From: CAVVMA01 sp963830715
GTDB lineage: Bacteria; Desulfobacterota; Binatia; Binatales; Binataceae
Direction: 5' to 3'
Assembly: GCA_963830715.1 (NCBI GenBank)
Contig: CAWHNS010000024.1
Span: 248,001-312,000, forward strand
Length of the DNA stretch: 64,000 nucleotides
A program made the position numbers and the translations under genes. Shown here in pieces: positions 8,969 through 17,684 of the stretch; positions within the stretch are counted from its first letter, which is position 1; every line of letters begins with the position of its first letter. A model generated the notes under the pieces. That model made no database searches and was not told where the DNA came from. It worked only from the letters and a program-made list of their open reading frames with translations.

Positions 8969-11716
8969 ATGAGATTTGTTCAGGCGACGGCGCTCGCGTT
9001 CGCCCTCTTTTTCTTCGTCGGCACAAACTGTCTGACGGCTGCTGAGTCCGATGGCGGCAGTGTTTCTCCAAATCAGATCACGATGAACTTTCAGGACGTC
9101 GATATCGCCGTCCTGGCCAAGTTCATCAGCGAGCTGACGGGCAAGAACTTCATCGTCAACGAAAGCGTGCGTGGCAAAGTCAGCGTGATCTCGCCGACCA
9201 AGGTCACCCCTCAGCAGGCGTACGCGATTTTCCAGTCGATCCTGCAGACCAAGGGCTTCACCACCGTGCAGGCGGGGCCCGTGATAAAGATAGTTCCGGC
9301 GCGGGTGGTGCGCGAATCCGCAGTCCTGACCAATTCGCAGGAGCCCGGCGAGACCCGGGGCGACGAATACGTCACCCGGATGGTGAAGCTGAAGAACGTC
9401 GAGGCCTCCTCGATCGTAAACGTGATTCAGCCGATGATCTCTCACGACGGATTGGTTGCCGCCTATCCCGAGGCCAACACGCTGATCATCACCGACGACG
9501 CGTGGAACGTCGAAAGGCTGCTCAAGATTCTCGGCGCGCTCGACGTGGAAGGGATGCAGCAGGATCTGGCCGTGATACCGCTGAAGCTCGCCTTCGCAGA
9601 CGATCTGGCGGCCAAGATCTCGCAGATTATGGAGGAGCGCGTGGCGCCCGGATCGACTACCCAGATGCAGGGCCGGCCCGGACTGGGTGTCAGCGCGCCG
9701 TCGGCGTCGGCGCCGACCCATGGCTTCAAGATAGTGCCCGATGAGCGCACCAACTCGCTGATCGTGCTCGCGCCGCCCCTGCAGATGCGGCAAATAAAAG
9801 ATCTGGTGGACAAGCTCGACGTTCATTCTCCGCTGACCACCGCGAGAATACATGTCTATCGGCTCAAGAACGCACAATCGGCCGAGATCGTTGGCGTGAT
9901 CAGCAGCCTGATAGGAGGGGGCGGCGGTGGCGGCACGCTCTCGCCCGTAACAGGCAGGGGCTCTCTGGGCCGCGGCGGCCAGGGCATGGGAATGGGCATG
10001 GGTAGCGGCTTCGGAGGTGGAGGGTTCGGCGGCGGCGGCTACGGAGGGAGCAGCTTCGGCGGCGGCTATGGCGGCTACGGAGGGAGCAGCTTCGGCGGCG
10101 GCGGCGGCTACGGTGGCTATGGAGGGAGCAGCTTCGGCGGCGGCGGCGGCTTCGGTGGTTCGCGAAGCTCGGGTTACGGCAGCAGCGGGATGGGTGGTGG
10201 AACCTCGGTCTCCAGCGGAGGCGGCATGTCTGGTGGTACTGGCGTAAATCCGCTCACCAGCAACTTCGAGAGCCAGGTCAGCGTAACCGCCGACCCTGCG
10301 ACCAATTCGCTGGTAATTAGCGCCGCGCCGCAGGACTACGAGATCCTGAGAAACATCATCGAGCAGCTCGACGTTCCGCGCCGGCAGGTTTTCGTCCAGG
10401 CGGTGGTGGTCGAAGTAAGCACTACGCACGAGCGCGATTTGGGGATCAATTTCTCGAGCGGCACCAATTTCAGCGGCAGCACGCTGGGCGTCGGCCAACT
10501 GAACTTCGGCCAGCTTCAAAACGCCCTCAGCAGTCCGCTGGGAATGACCGGTCTCAGCCTCGGTCTCACCTCCGCGTCCAGTTGCAGCATTCCGGCTGCC
10601 GCGGCGGCCTCGACCACTACGACGACGACCACTACTACCGGCAACGTATCGGTGCCATGCGACGTAGCGCTTCTCACCGCGCTTGCTGCGGACACGCACT
10701 CAAATATTCTCTCGTCGCCTACCCTGCTTACGGCCGATAACGAGGAGGCGACGATCGTGGTGGGTGAGAACCTGCCCTTTGTGTCTTCGGCGCTGGCTTC
10801 AGGCGCGCTGGTCAACAACATTTTCAACTCGGTGGATCGCCAGAACGTCGGCATTACGCTCGACATCGTGCCGCAGGTCACCGAGGGCGACTATGTCCGG
10901 ATGGACCTGTATGAGGAGGTTTCCGCGGTAGTGGGCGGCACTGAGAACAGCACGCTTGGCCCCACCACGACGATCCGTTCGGCCTCTACCACTGTGATGG
11001 TGCAGGACCATCGGACGACCGTGATTGGCGGCCTTCTGTCGGACAACACCTCGCTGAGCGGGCAGGGCGTGCCCTACCTTTCGACCATCCCGGTGCTCGG
11101 AAATCTGTTCAGCAATACCTCGCGCACCGCAGACAAGACCAACCTGATCGTATTTCTCACGCCGCACGTGATCCGCAGCCGGCAGGATTTGCGCTCGCTG
11201 TCGCTGGATGAGCGGCAGAAGTTCCTGAGGAACGTGGGCAAGAAAGAGCAGCACGATATGCCCACCTCGCAGTTGCGCGAGCTCTACAAGCCGAACTTCA
11301 GCATCTCGGTGCCGCCTAACGCGGAGCTTGGCGGGCCGTACAACGGCCCGGCGCCAGAAGGCGCGGCGCCGCCGGCCGAGAGCGCGCCGCCCGCGCCGTC
11401 GACGACCCCGCTTAATACCGAGGAGATAAATCCCACTACGATGAAGGACGGCGGAGGTTCGCCGAGCGTCGCGTCCGGCATCACGGAGACGCCGCTTGGC
11501 GCGGGCGTCTCCGCTGCACCGGCGGGCGAGGCGCCGCCGAGCTCCGCGCTGCGCGCCGCCGCCACGGGCGGGGCGCCCGGCGCTCTACGGTCGGCGTCCG
11601 CCGCGACCGCGCCTGACGGGAGCACAGTCGCTGCCGAAGCCGAGACGGGCGGCGTTGCGCGGGGCACTCTGGACGGTGCGGGCTCGCCGTCGGGCACCTA
11701 CGTGGAACCTCGCTAG
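8969..11716 (+). CDS. gspD: GspD-like outer-membrane secretin with Gly/Tyr/Ser repeat insertion
   Basis: 915 residues, longer than the usual 650-750. After a signal peptide (residues 1-24) come the N0 domain (QITMNFQDVDIAVLAKFI), N1 and N2 (VKLKNVEASSIVNVIQPMIS, IPLKLAFADDLAAKI), and an N3 domain split by a low-complexity insertion at about residues 316-427. The secretin domain follows, with VPYLSTIPVLGNLFS near residue 700 and NLIVFLTPHVI at its end. The barrel also carries a run of nine Thr between two Cys residues (about 540-565). A Pro/Ala/Gly-rich tail covers residues 771-915. It would form the outer-membrane channel of a type II secretion machine, but no other gsp gene is in the window. 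It is not the Tad secretin, which lies at 21.5-23.4 kb. Confidence 0.9.
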   Translation: MRFVQATALAFALFFFVGTNCLTAAESDGGSVSPNQITMNFQDVDIAVLAKFISELTGKNFIVNESVRGKVSVISPTKVTPQQAYAIFQSILQTKGFTTVQAGPVIKIVPARVVRESAVLTNSQEPGETRGDEYVTRMVKLKNVEASSIVNVIQPMISHDGLVAAYPEANTLIITDDAWNVERLLKILGALDVEGMQQDLAVIPLKLAFADDLAAKISQIMEERVAPGSTTQMQGRPGLGVSAPSASAPTHGFKIVPDERTNSLIVLAPPLQMRQIKDLVDKLDVHSPLTTARIHVYRLKNAQSAEIVGVISSLIGGGGGGGTLSPVTGRGSLGRGGQGMGMGMGSGFGGGGFGGGGYGGSSFGGGYGGYGGSSFGGGGGYGGYGGSSFGGGGGFGGSRSSGYGSSGMGGGTSVSSGGGMSGGTGVNPLTSNFESQVSVTADPATNSLVISAAPQDYEILRNIIEQLDVPRRQVFVQAVVVEVSTTHERDLGINFSSGTNFSGSTLGVGQLNFGQLQNALSSPLGMTGLSLGLTSASSCSIPAAAAASTTTTTTTTTGNVSVPCDVALLTALAADTHSNILSSPTLLTADNEEATIVVGENLPFVSSALASGALVNNIFNSVDRQNVGITLDIVPQVTEGDYVRMDLYEEVSAVVGGTENSTLGPTTTIRSASTTVMVQDHRTTVIGGLLSDNTSLSGQGVPYLSTIPVLGNLFSNTSRTADKTNLIVFLTPHVIRSRQDLRSLSLDERQKFLRNVGKKEQHDMPTSQLRELYKPNFSISVPPNAELGGPYNGPAPEGAAPPAESAPPAPSTTPLNTEEINPTTMKDGGGSPSVASGITETPLGAGVSAAPAGEAPPSSALRAAATGGAPGALRSASAATAPDGSTVAAEAETGGVARGTLDGAGSPSGTYVEPR
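10037..10143 (+). repeat. Three imperfect ~29-bp coding repeats (GYGGSSFGGG units) in the secretin gene
   Basis: Near-identical units begin at 10037, 10073 and 10115, each encoding G-Y-G-G-S-S-F-G-G-G, separated by Gly/Tyr spacers. They lie inside a longer Gly-rich stretch (about 9917-10250). The near-identity at DNA level suggests recent expansion by slippage or unequal crossing over. Confidence 0.8.
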
Positions 11717-11816
11717 CAACCGGGCGCGTTCAGGCTCCGGTGCCCGGTAGTCCGTATGGGCCCGCTCGGCAGGCGCTTGCGGGGCGGGGGCGCTGCCTGA
11801 AAATCTCACTGACCTG

Positions 11817-12737
11817 ATGGCGCGGCAGATCGGCGGCATTCGGGCGCAGCTCGAATATGGCGGCGTTGCGCTCTTGGGCGCGGGTCTGGGCGTGATGCCG
11901 CTGGAGCGCGCGATCAGGGCGGGCGCGCGCCTGGGCGATATCGCGATGGCGCTGGACCGGTTCAACCGGCCGGTCGCGATGCGCAACCTGGAGATCGCTT
12001 TTCCCGAAGCCGGCGTCGATGCGCGACTGGAGATCCTGCGGCGAACCTATCGCAACTGGGGCCGTATGATCGCGGAGTGGACGCACTTCGGCGATCTGAC
12101 GCCGGACAACATCGGACGCTTCGTTACTTACGACGGCCGCGAGCATTGGGATGATGCCGCCAGGGTCTCGAACGGACGCGGGATCCTCGCCCTCACCGGC
12201 CATTTCGGCAACTTCGAGCTGCTGATAGTCGCTCACTCGGCGTACGGCAACAAGATTGCGCTGGTTTATCGAAGCCTGCGCAACCCGCTCATGGACCGGG
12301 CCGTGGCGAACGCGCGTGCCCGTTTCGGCGCCGCAGCGCTGCCGCGCGCGGGGGGCGCCAAGCAGGTCTTCAAGCTGTTGCGTGACGACTGGATGGTCAC
12401 GGTGCCGCTCGATCTGGACGTTCGAAAAGGCGTGTTCGTGGATTTCTTCTCGCTCAAGGCCGCGACCAGCGATGCGCTGGCCCGGTTCGCGATAGCGACC
12501 GGCGCGCCGGTGCTGCCGGCCTTCATGGTGCGGGAGGGCGAGACCGCGCGCCACAGAATCACGGTGCTGCCGCGTATCGAGATCGCACCGGGCCGCAACC
12601 GCGATGAGTCGGTGCGCGAGAGCACACAGCGGTACACGACTGCGATCGAGGGCATGGTGCGGCGCCATCCCGATCACTGGAACTGGATCCACCGGCGATG
12701 GAAAACGCGGCCGCCCGGCGAGCGCCGTTTCTACTAG
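11817..12737 (+). CDS. LpxL/HtrB-family lipid A (lysophospholipid) acyltransferase
   Basis: 306 residues. Inner-membrane-associated enzyme that adds a secondary acyl chain to Kdo-lipid A or a related lipid. The HX4D/E catalytic motif is visible as HFGNFE (about residues 129-134). An N-terminal hydrophobic segment is weak (YGGVALLGAGLGV). The C-terminus has the family WNWIHRRWKTRP signature. It follows the secretin gene by 100 bp in the same direction, and the start ATG lacks a strong ribosome binding site. Whether it acts on lipid A or on an ornithine or other lipid is not decidable from the sequence. The symbol is left blank for that reason. Confidence 0.85.
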   Translation: MARQIGGIRAQLEYGGVALLGAGLGVMPLERAIRAGARLGDIAMALDRFNRPVAMRNLEIAFPEAGVDARLEILRRTYRNWGRMIAEWTHFGDLTPDNIGRFVTYDGREHWDDAARVSNGRGILALTGHFGNFELLIVAHSAYGNKIALVYRSLRNPLMDRAVANARARFGAAALPRAGGAKQVFKLLRDDWMVTVPLDLDVRKGVFVDFFSLKAATSDALARFAIATGAPVLPAFMVREGETARHRITVLPRIEIAPGRNRDESVRESTQRYTTAIEGMVRRHPDHWNWIHRRWKTRPPGERRFY

Positions 12738-13006
12738 CTCGCCCCGGCGCGCGCGATATAGTTGTCGCGATGAAGGCGCATTCGCCTGAGCACGGGCACA
12801 AACAGCCCATCGGCCTTGATTCACGGGAGGCGATGCTACCGGCCGAGAACGACAGCGATTCGATCGATCGCGCGCCGGTGGTCTACGTGGCCGCGTGCGG
12901 CGCGTTATGCGACGTCTTCTGGTGGGCGCGGCCAAAAGTACGGCGCTCGAGCGAATGCGAGGGCAGGTGAGGGTTCCGCGCCATCATTCCGAGCACCGCA
13001 CGACGC
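12738..13006. other. Convergent intergenic region, no gene supported
   Basis: The 269 bp between the acyltransferase and the convergent cobA-hemD gene hold an open frame of 66 codons (12770-12970) with no recognised motif and no ribosome binding site. I see no T-tract terminator. Confidence 0.4.
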
Positions 13007-14545
13007 TCACGGCGTGCCGCGAAAGTAGTCCGCAATCGCGGCGCAGAGCGCGTCGATCGTGTACTCGGCCGGACTCACCACCACTTCGAAGCCAATCGAT
13101 CGCGCGGTCTCGGCGGTTATAGGGCCAATCGCCGCGGCTTTCAGTCCATCGGGTGTCGCACCGAGCAGGTCGCGGAAATTGAGCACCGTGCTCGAGCTCG
13201 TAAAGGTCACGAGATCGATCCGCCCCGCTCCGATCAATTCGCGTATCCGGTCCACCTGGGGGCTTTTCGGCTTTAGCGTCCGGTAGCTCGGAACCACCGC
13301 GACTTCGCGCGCGCCCGCCGCGCGCAGCAGGTCGGGCAGCGCCTCGCGAGCCGCCTGCGCCCGCGGGATTAGGAAGCCTGCTCCGCGGATCCTGCCGCTG
13401 CCGATTGCCTCCGCGATCGCCTCGGCGCGATATTCGGCGGGGATCGCTGCGACTTTCAGCGCATGCTCGCGGAGTTTCGCGGCGGTGGCGGGGCCGATCG
13501 CGGCGAGCGAGGCGCGCCCGATCTCGCGGATATCGCGGCCAAGCGCGCGCAGCCTCGCGATGAAGCTCTCCACCGCGGTTGCGCTGGTGAAAATTATCCA
13601 ATCGAAGTGGCGGAGCCTTCCGATCGCGCCGTCGAGCGCCTCGTAACTGTCGGGCGGTGCGGTCTCGATGGTCGGAAATTCGATCGCTTCGGCGCCCATC
13701 GCACGTAGTTCGCGCGCGAACGCGGAGGATTTGCCGCGCGCGCGCGTTACAACGATACGGCGGCCGAAGAGCGGACGCTTCTCGAACCATCCGAGCTGGT
13801 CCCGCATCGCCGCGCACTCACCGACCACCACCACCGCCGGAGCGCCGACGCCCGCGCGATCTGCCCGGTCGGCCAGCGTCGAGGCCGTCGCGAGCACCGT
13901 TTTCTGCGCCGCGGTGGTGCCCCACTGTATGGCGGCGGCCGGGGTTTCCGCCGGCAGCCCCGCGTCAACCAGGCGTCCAAGGCTGGTGCGCAGCTTCGCG
14001 GTCGCCATCAGGAGCACGATCGTGCCCCGCTTGCGCGCCGCCCGCGCGAGATCATCCCAGGGGATCGTGGTCCGCGATCCCTTCGCCTCATCCTCATGCC
14101 CGGTCACGAATGCGACGAAGGAACCGTGCTCGCGATGGGTCAGCGGAATGCCGGCGAAGGCCGGCGCCGCGATCGCCGAAGTTACGCCGGGGATGATCTC
14201 GAACTCGACGCCGGCGGCAGCCAGCGCCAGCGCCTCTTCGCCGCCGCGGCCGAAGATGAAGGGGTCGCCGCCCTTGAGCCGCACGACGCGTTTGCCTGCC
14301 AGCGCACGTTCGACGAGTAATCGGTTCAGCTCGCCTTGATCCATTCGTTCCCCGGCGCCGCCCTTTTTTCCGGCGAAGATCAACTCCGCCGATTCGGGCG
14401 CCAGCCGCAGCAGATCGGGGTTCACCAGGTAGTCGTAGACCACGACGTCCGCGCCGCGCATCACCTCCACGCCCCTCAGTGTGAAGAGATCTACAGCGCC
14501 GGGGCCCGCGCCAACCAGGTAGACTTTGCCGGCATCCACTTTCAC
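13007..14545 (-). CDS. cobA-hemD: Uroporphyrinogen-III C-methyltransferase / uroporphyrinogen-III synthase fusion
   Basis: 512 residues from a GTG at 14543-14545. Residues 1-250 are a SUMT/CobA methyltransferase: KVYLVGAGPG (SAM-binding loop), VVVYDYLVNPDLL, RLKGGDPFIFGRGGEE and IPLTHRE. It makes precorrin-2 from uroporphyrinogen III. Residues 258-512 are a HemD synthase (RRIVVTRARGKSSAFA, FTSATAVESF, FTSSSTVLNF), which closes hydroxymethylbilane to uroporphyrinogen III. One polypeptide thus makes and then methylates the same ring. Last gene of the minus-strand tetrapyrrole operon, 14 bp after hemC. Such fusions are known in Gram-positives and deltaproteobacteria. Confidence 0.92.
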   Translation of the reverse strand: MKVDAGKVYLVGAGPGAVDLFTLRGVEVMRGADVVVYDYLVNPDLLRLAPESAELIFAGKKGGAGERMDQGELNRLLVERALAGKRVVRLKGGDPFIFGRGGEEALALAAAGVEFEIIPGVTSAIAAPAFAGIPLTHREHGSFVAFVTGHEDEAKGSRTTIPWDDLARAARKRGTIVLLMATAKLRTSLGRLVDAGLPAETPAAAIQWGTTAAQKTVLATASTLADRADRAGVGAPAVVVVGECAAMRDQLGWFEKRPLFGRRIVVTRARGKSSAFARELRAMGAEAIEFPTIETAPPDSYEALDGAIGRLRHFDWIIFTSATAVESFIARLRALGRDIREIGRASLAAIGPATAAKLREHALKVAAIPAEYRAEAIAEAIGSGRIRGAGFLIPRAQAAREALPDLLRAAGAREVAVVPSYRTLKPKSPQVDRIRELIGAGRIDLVTFTSSSTVLNFRDLLGATPDGLKAAAIGPITAETARSIGFEVVVSPAEYTIDALCAAIADYFRGTP

Positions 14546-14559
14546 GTCGCTTCTACAGT

Positions 14560-15507
14560 TCAGGCCGGGCCGATTAGCGCCGCGGCTCCTCGATCCAGCA
14601 TCCGGCGCGCGAGGCGCGCGCCTATCTCCGCAGCCGGGGCCGACGACGGATCGAATTGCGCCTTGATTGAATCGCTGAGTTCTCTCGATCCGTTGACGCT
14701 GAAGAGCCGCGCGATGATGGTCAGCGCGGCATCCTCGAAAGTCGCGAGCACCCCCACCGGCGACACGCACGAAGCCCCGATTCCCGAAAGGAAGGCGCGC
14801 TCCGCCGCGGCCTCGACCGAGGCGCGCGGGTCGTTGAGATTCGCCAGCGCTGCCTCGAGTTCCGCCGAGCCGCCGGCGGGCGCATCGGCGATCGCTTCGA
14901 CTGCCAGCGCGCCCTGTCCCCCTGAGGGAACGAACTGGCGCTCATCAAGATGTTCGAGCTCCAGTGCGGCAACCCGACCCAGGCGTTTCAGTCCCGCGAC
15001 CGCGAGCACGACTGCGTCCAACTCGCCGCGCTCGAGGCGCTCGAGTCTCGAATCGACATTGCCGCGCAACGGACTCACCGCGAGGTCCGGACGAGCCCGC
15101 AACGCCTGGAACTTCCGACGCGCCGAGGAGGTGCCGACGCGCGCCGCGCGCGGCAGCCCGCCGAGCCCGCCGGGCGATCGGGATACCAGCACGTCGCGCG
15201 GATCTTCGCGTCGAGGTACCGCCGCGATTCTGAAACCGGGCTGCAGGGCGGCGGGAAGATCCTTCATCGAGTGTACCGCGATGTCGATTCGCCGCTCCGC
15301 CAGCGCCTGCTCCAGCTCCTTGACGAAGAGACCCTTGCCTCCGGCCTCCGCCAACGACGCCGACGCCATCCGATCGCCGCTGGTTCTTATCGGTATGAGT
15401 TCATAGATGAGACCGGGCGCGATGGAGTCGAGTGCGCTCCTGACGATTTCCGCCTGTGCGATCGCCAGCCGGCTCGGGCGGGATCCGATGCGAATCCTGG
15501 GAGGCAT
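14560..15507 (-). CDS. hemC: Porphobilinogen deaminase (hydroxymethylbilane synthase)
   Basis: 315 residues from ATG 15505-15507; a GTG at 15516 is an alternative. Polymerises four porphobilinogens to hydroxymethylbilane. RIGSRPSRLAIAQA at the N-terminus, ELIPIRTSGDR, VHSMKDLP and RGNVDSRLERL are family signatures. The Cys that anchors the dipyrromethane cofactor lies in GASCVSPVG (about residue 247), in the expected third domain. Located 21 bp downstream of hemA and 14 bp upstream of cobA-hemD on the minus strand. The product passes to the HemD domain of the next protein. Confidence 0.93.
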   Translation of the reverse strand: MPPRIRIGSRPSRLAIAQAEIVRSALDSIAPGLIYELIPIRTSGDRMASASLAEAGGKGLFVKELEQALAERRIDIAVHSMKDLPAALQPGFRIAAVPRREDPRDVLVSRSPGGLGGLPRAARVGTSSARRKFQALRARPDLAVSPLRGNVDSRLERLERGELDAVVLAVAGLKRLGRVAALELEHLDERQFVPSGGQGALAVEAIADAPAGGSAELEAALANLNDPRASVEAAAERAFLSGIGASCVSPVGVLATFEDAALTIIARLFSVNGSRELSDSIKAQFDPSSAPAAEIGARLARRMLDRGAAALIGPA

Positions 15508-15528
15508 CCGGATCACCGCGGGCCGGCG

Positions 15529-16848
15529 TCAGAGGTCCTCGTCGTCGCCGTCGTCGTCCGGCGAGGCGTCGTCTGCCAGCTCTCCGCACAACAGCCGGCG
15601 CGCGATTTCGGCCGCATAGACGCGATCTCCGGCGCCGTTGCCGGCGCGCCGAAGTTCGGCCAGCACCCGATGGAGAATCTTGTTGACAAGGCCGCGGCTG
15701 AGCGCCTCGACCCGCGATCGCTCCTCGGCGGGCAGGCCCTCGAGCCAGGCGCGATTGCGCGCGAGCTCCAGCTCGCGCAGGTTTTCGATACTGGAACGGA
15801 TTTGCCTGATCGCAGGCACCAGCTCCAGCCCGCCGAGCCATCGCCAGAACGAATCCAGCTCCAGCTCCACGATTTGCTCGGCCTTGCGGGCCTCGCTTTG
15901 GCGCTCCTCGCGGGATTCCTGCGCGACCGCGCCGAGATCATCGATATCGTAGAGGTAAACGTTGGCAATAGTGTTGAGTTGCTCGTCGAAGTTTCGCGGC
16001 ACGCCCATATCGATCAGGAACATCGGACGATAGCGCCGCTCGCGCACGATCGCTTCCAGCTCGCCGGGGCCGAGCACCGGCCGGGTGGCTGCGACCGAGC
16101 CAATCACCACGTCCGCCATCTTCAGGTATGGGCGATAGCTGTCCCAGGGCACCGCCGTCCCGTTCAGCTCGCGGGCCAGGGCGACTGCCCGGTCAAACGT
16201 GCGGTTGGTGATCAGGAGCGACTCGATTCCGAGGCGCTTGAGTTGGCGCGCCGTCAACTCGGCCATCTTGCCCGCTCCCATCAGCATCACGGTCTTGTCT
16301 TCGAGCCGGTCGAAGATTTGGCGCGCAAGCGCCACCGCTGCCGAGCTGATCGAGACCGAGCCGCGCCCGATCAGCGTGGCGTTGCGGACCCGCTTGGCGA
16401 CCGAAAACGCGCGATGGAAGGCGCGATGGAGGACCAGGCCGACGGTGCCGGCCTCCGCCGCTTGCGCATAAGCCAGCTTGAGTTGGCCCAGGATTTGCGG
16501 CTCTCCCACCACCATCGAGTCGAGGCTGGCGCCGACGCGGAACAGATGACGAGCGGCCTCGCGCCCCTCGATACGATAGAGCGAGGCCTCGAAGGCCGCA
16601 GGTTCGACTTTGCGATCGCCGGCGAAAAATCGCGCGATCTCTTCGGCGGCGCGCGAAAGATCGGCGGTGGCGGCAACGACCTCCACGCGGTTGCAGGTGG
16701 AGAGCAGCGCAGCCTCCTCGACCGGCGCCGCTCGCTTGAGGCGCCGCAGCGCTTCGGATATTTCGTCATCGCCGAACGCCAGCCGCTCGCGCACGGCGAC
16801 CGGCGCGGTCCGATGATTGATCCCAAGAATGAGCAGGGTCAGTTCCAT
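15529..16848 (-). CDS. hemA: Glutamyl-tRNA reductase
   Basis: 439 residues. Reduces glutamyl-tRNA to glutamate-1-semialdehyde, the first committed step of C5-pathway tetrapyrrole synthesis. The nucleophilic Cys is C52 in LLSTCNRVEV. GEPQILGQ lies near residue 118, the Rossmann NADPH domain begins at VMLMGAGKMAELTA, and the C-terminal dimerisation helix follows. The C-terminus ends in an acidic tail (DDDGDDEDL). The ATG comes immediately after the ccsA stop codon with no gap, so the two genes are translated from one mRNA. Size and motifs are normal. Confidence 0.95.
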   Translation of the reverse strand: MELTLLILGINHRTAPVAVRERLAFGDDEISEALRRLKRAAPVEEAALLSTCNRVEVVAATADLSRAAEEIARFFAGDRKVEPAAFEASLYRIEGREAARHLFRVGASLDSMVVGEPQILGQLKLAYAQAAEAGTVGLVLHRAFHRAFSVAKRVRNATLIGRGSVSISSAAVALARQIFDRLEDKTVMLMGAGKMAELTARQLKRLGIESLLITNRTFDRAVALARELNGTAVPWDSYRPYLKMADVVIGSVAATRPVLGPGELEAIVRERRYRPMFLIDMGVPRNFDEQLNTIANVYLYDIDDLGAVAQESREERQSEARKAEQIVELELDSFWRWLGGLELVPAIRQIRSSIENLRELELARNRAWLEGLPAEERSRVEALSRGLVNKILHRVLAELRRAGNGAGDRVYAAEIARRLLCGELADDASPDDDGDDEDL

Positions 16849-17676
16849 CTAGCCGAAGTTCCCGCCGTGCTTGCCCGGAAAGATCAGGCTCACGCCCACG
16901 AACGATCCGACCAGCACCGTGAAGACCGCGATCGTAAGGGTCGCGGCGCGCCTCCCGCGCCATCCGACGGTCGCGCGAGACTCCAGCAGTCCCGCATACA
17001 GAATCCAGGTCAGCAGCGACCACGACTCGACCGGCTCCCACGACCAGAAATGCCCCCAGGTCGCGTCGGCCCAGATGGCGCCGGTCACGATCGCAAAGCT
17101 CAACATCACGAATCCCCAGACCAGCAGACGGTAGTTGATTCGATCGAGCTTCTCCAGGCTGGGCATGTGTCCGCCGATCGCTCCCAGCGGTCGCCGCGAC
17201 TTGAGGCGCGATTCGTACGCCAGATAGACGCCGCTCACGATCGCGGCCAGCACGAACATCGCCTCGCCGAGAAACGCGAGCGACACGTGGATCGGCAGCC
17301 AGACGCTGCGCAGGGGCGCCGGAAGCACGAGCCGCCCGCCACTGGTCATTCGATAAGCGGCGCCCGTCGCGATCATCACACCGGGAGCCGCGAATGCCCC
17401 GATGACCTCCATTCCAAACCGCACGATCAACACCAGGCTGGAAAGCGCGATGAGCCATGCAAGAAACGATATCGACTGGGCGAAATCGGCGACCGGAATG
17501 TTGCCGGCCTGAAGCCCTCGCGCGACCAGATCGAGTGCATGAAGCACCGCGCCAAGGCCCAGGAACGCAATCGCGTAGCCGCTCCATCGCGATTTGCCCC
17601 CGGCGCGGTCGGCGATGAATCCTGCGGCGGCGAGTCCGTAGCATGCGAGTGCGGGAGCGAGCCAAAGGGTGTCCAT
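16849..17676 (-). CDS. ccsA: CcsA/HemX-type cytochrome c assembly (heme handling) membrane protein
   Basis: 275 residues with about eight hydrophobic segments. The heme-binding WWD-type loop is WGHFWSWEPVESWSLLTW, in which the usual Asp after the third Trp is Glu. Conserved His residues flank the loop (VLHALDL, LPIHVSLAFLGE). In the HemX/CcsA family the protein presents heme for cytochrome c maturation or stabilises HemA. Direct abutment to hemA supports the HemX-like reading, as in other bacteria with ccsA-hemA pairs. CcsB/ResB is absent from this window. I use ccsA as the broad family symbol. Confidence 0.88.
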   Translation of the reverse strand: MDTLWLAPALACYGLAAAGFIADRAGGKSRWSGYAIAFLGLGAVLHALDLVARGLQAGNIPVADFAQSISFLAWLIALSSLVLIVRFGMEVIGAFAAPGVMIATGAAYRMTSGGRLVLPAPLRSVWLPIHVSLAFLGEAMFVLAAIVSGVYLAYESRLKSRRPLGAIGGHMPSLEKLDRINYRLLVWGFVMLSFAIVTGAIWADATWGHFWSWEPVESWSLLTWILYAGLLESRATVGWRGRRAATLTIAVFTVLVGSFVGVSLIFPGKHGGNFG

Positions 17677-17684
17677 GACAGAAA

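Noticed and set aside
10037..10143. CRISPR-like repeat array
   Set aside because: The repeats are in frame inside a protein, have short degenerate spacers and no cas genes nearby.
8924..10699. Minus-strand open frame of 591 codons
   Set aside because: Antisense to the GspD-like gene; its Ala/Thr/Glu repeats are just the reverse of the Gly-rich tract.
12770..12970. Possible 66-residue protein between the acyltransferase and cobA-hemD
   Set aside because: No recognised motif, no ribosome binding site and an uneven composition; left as unannotated spacer.
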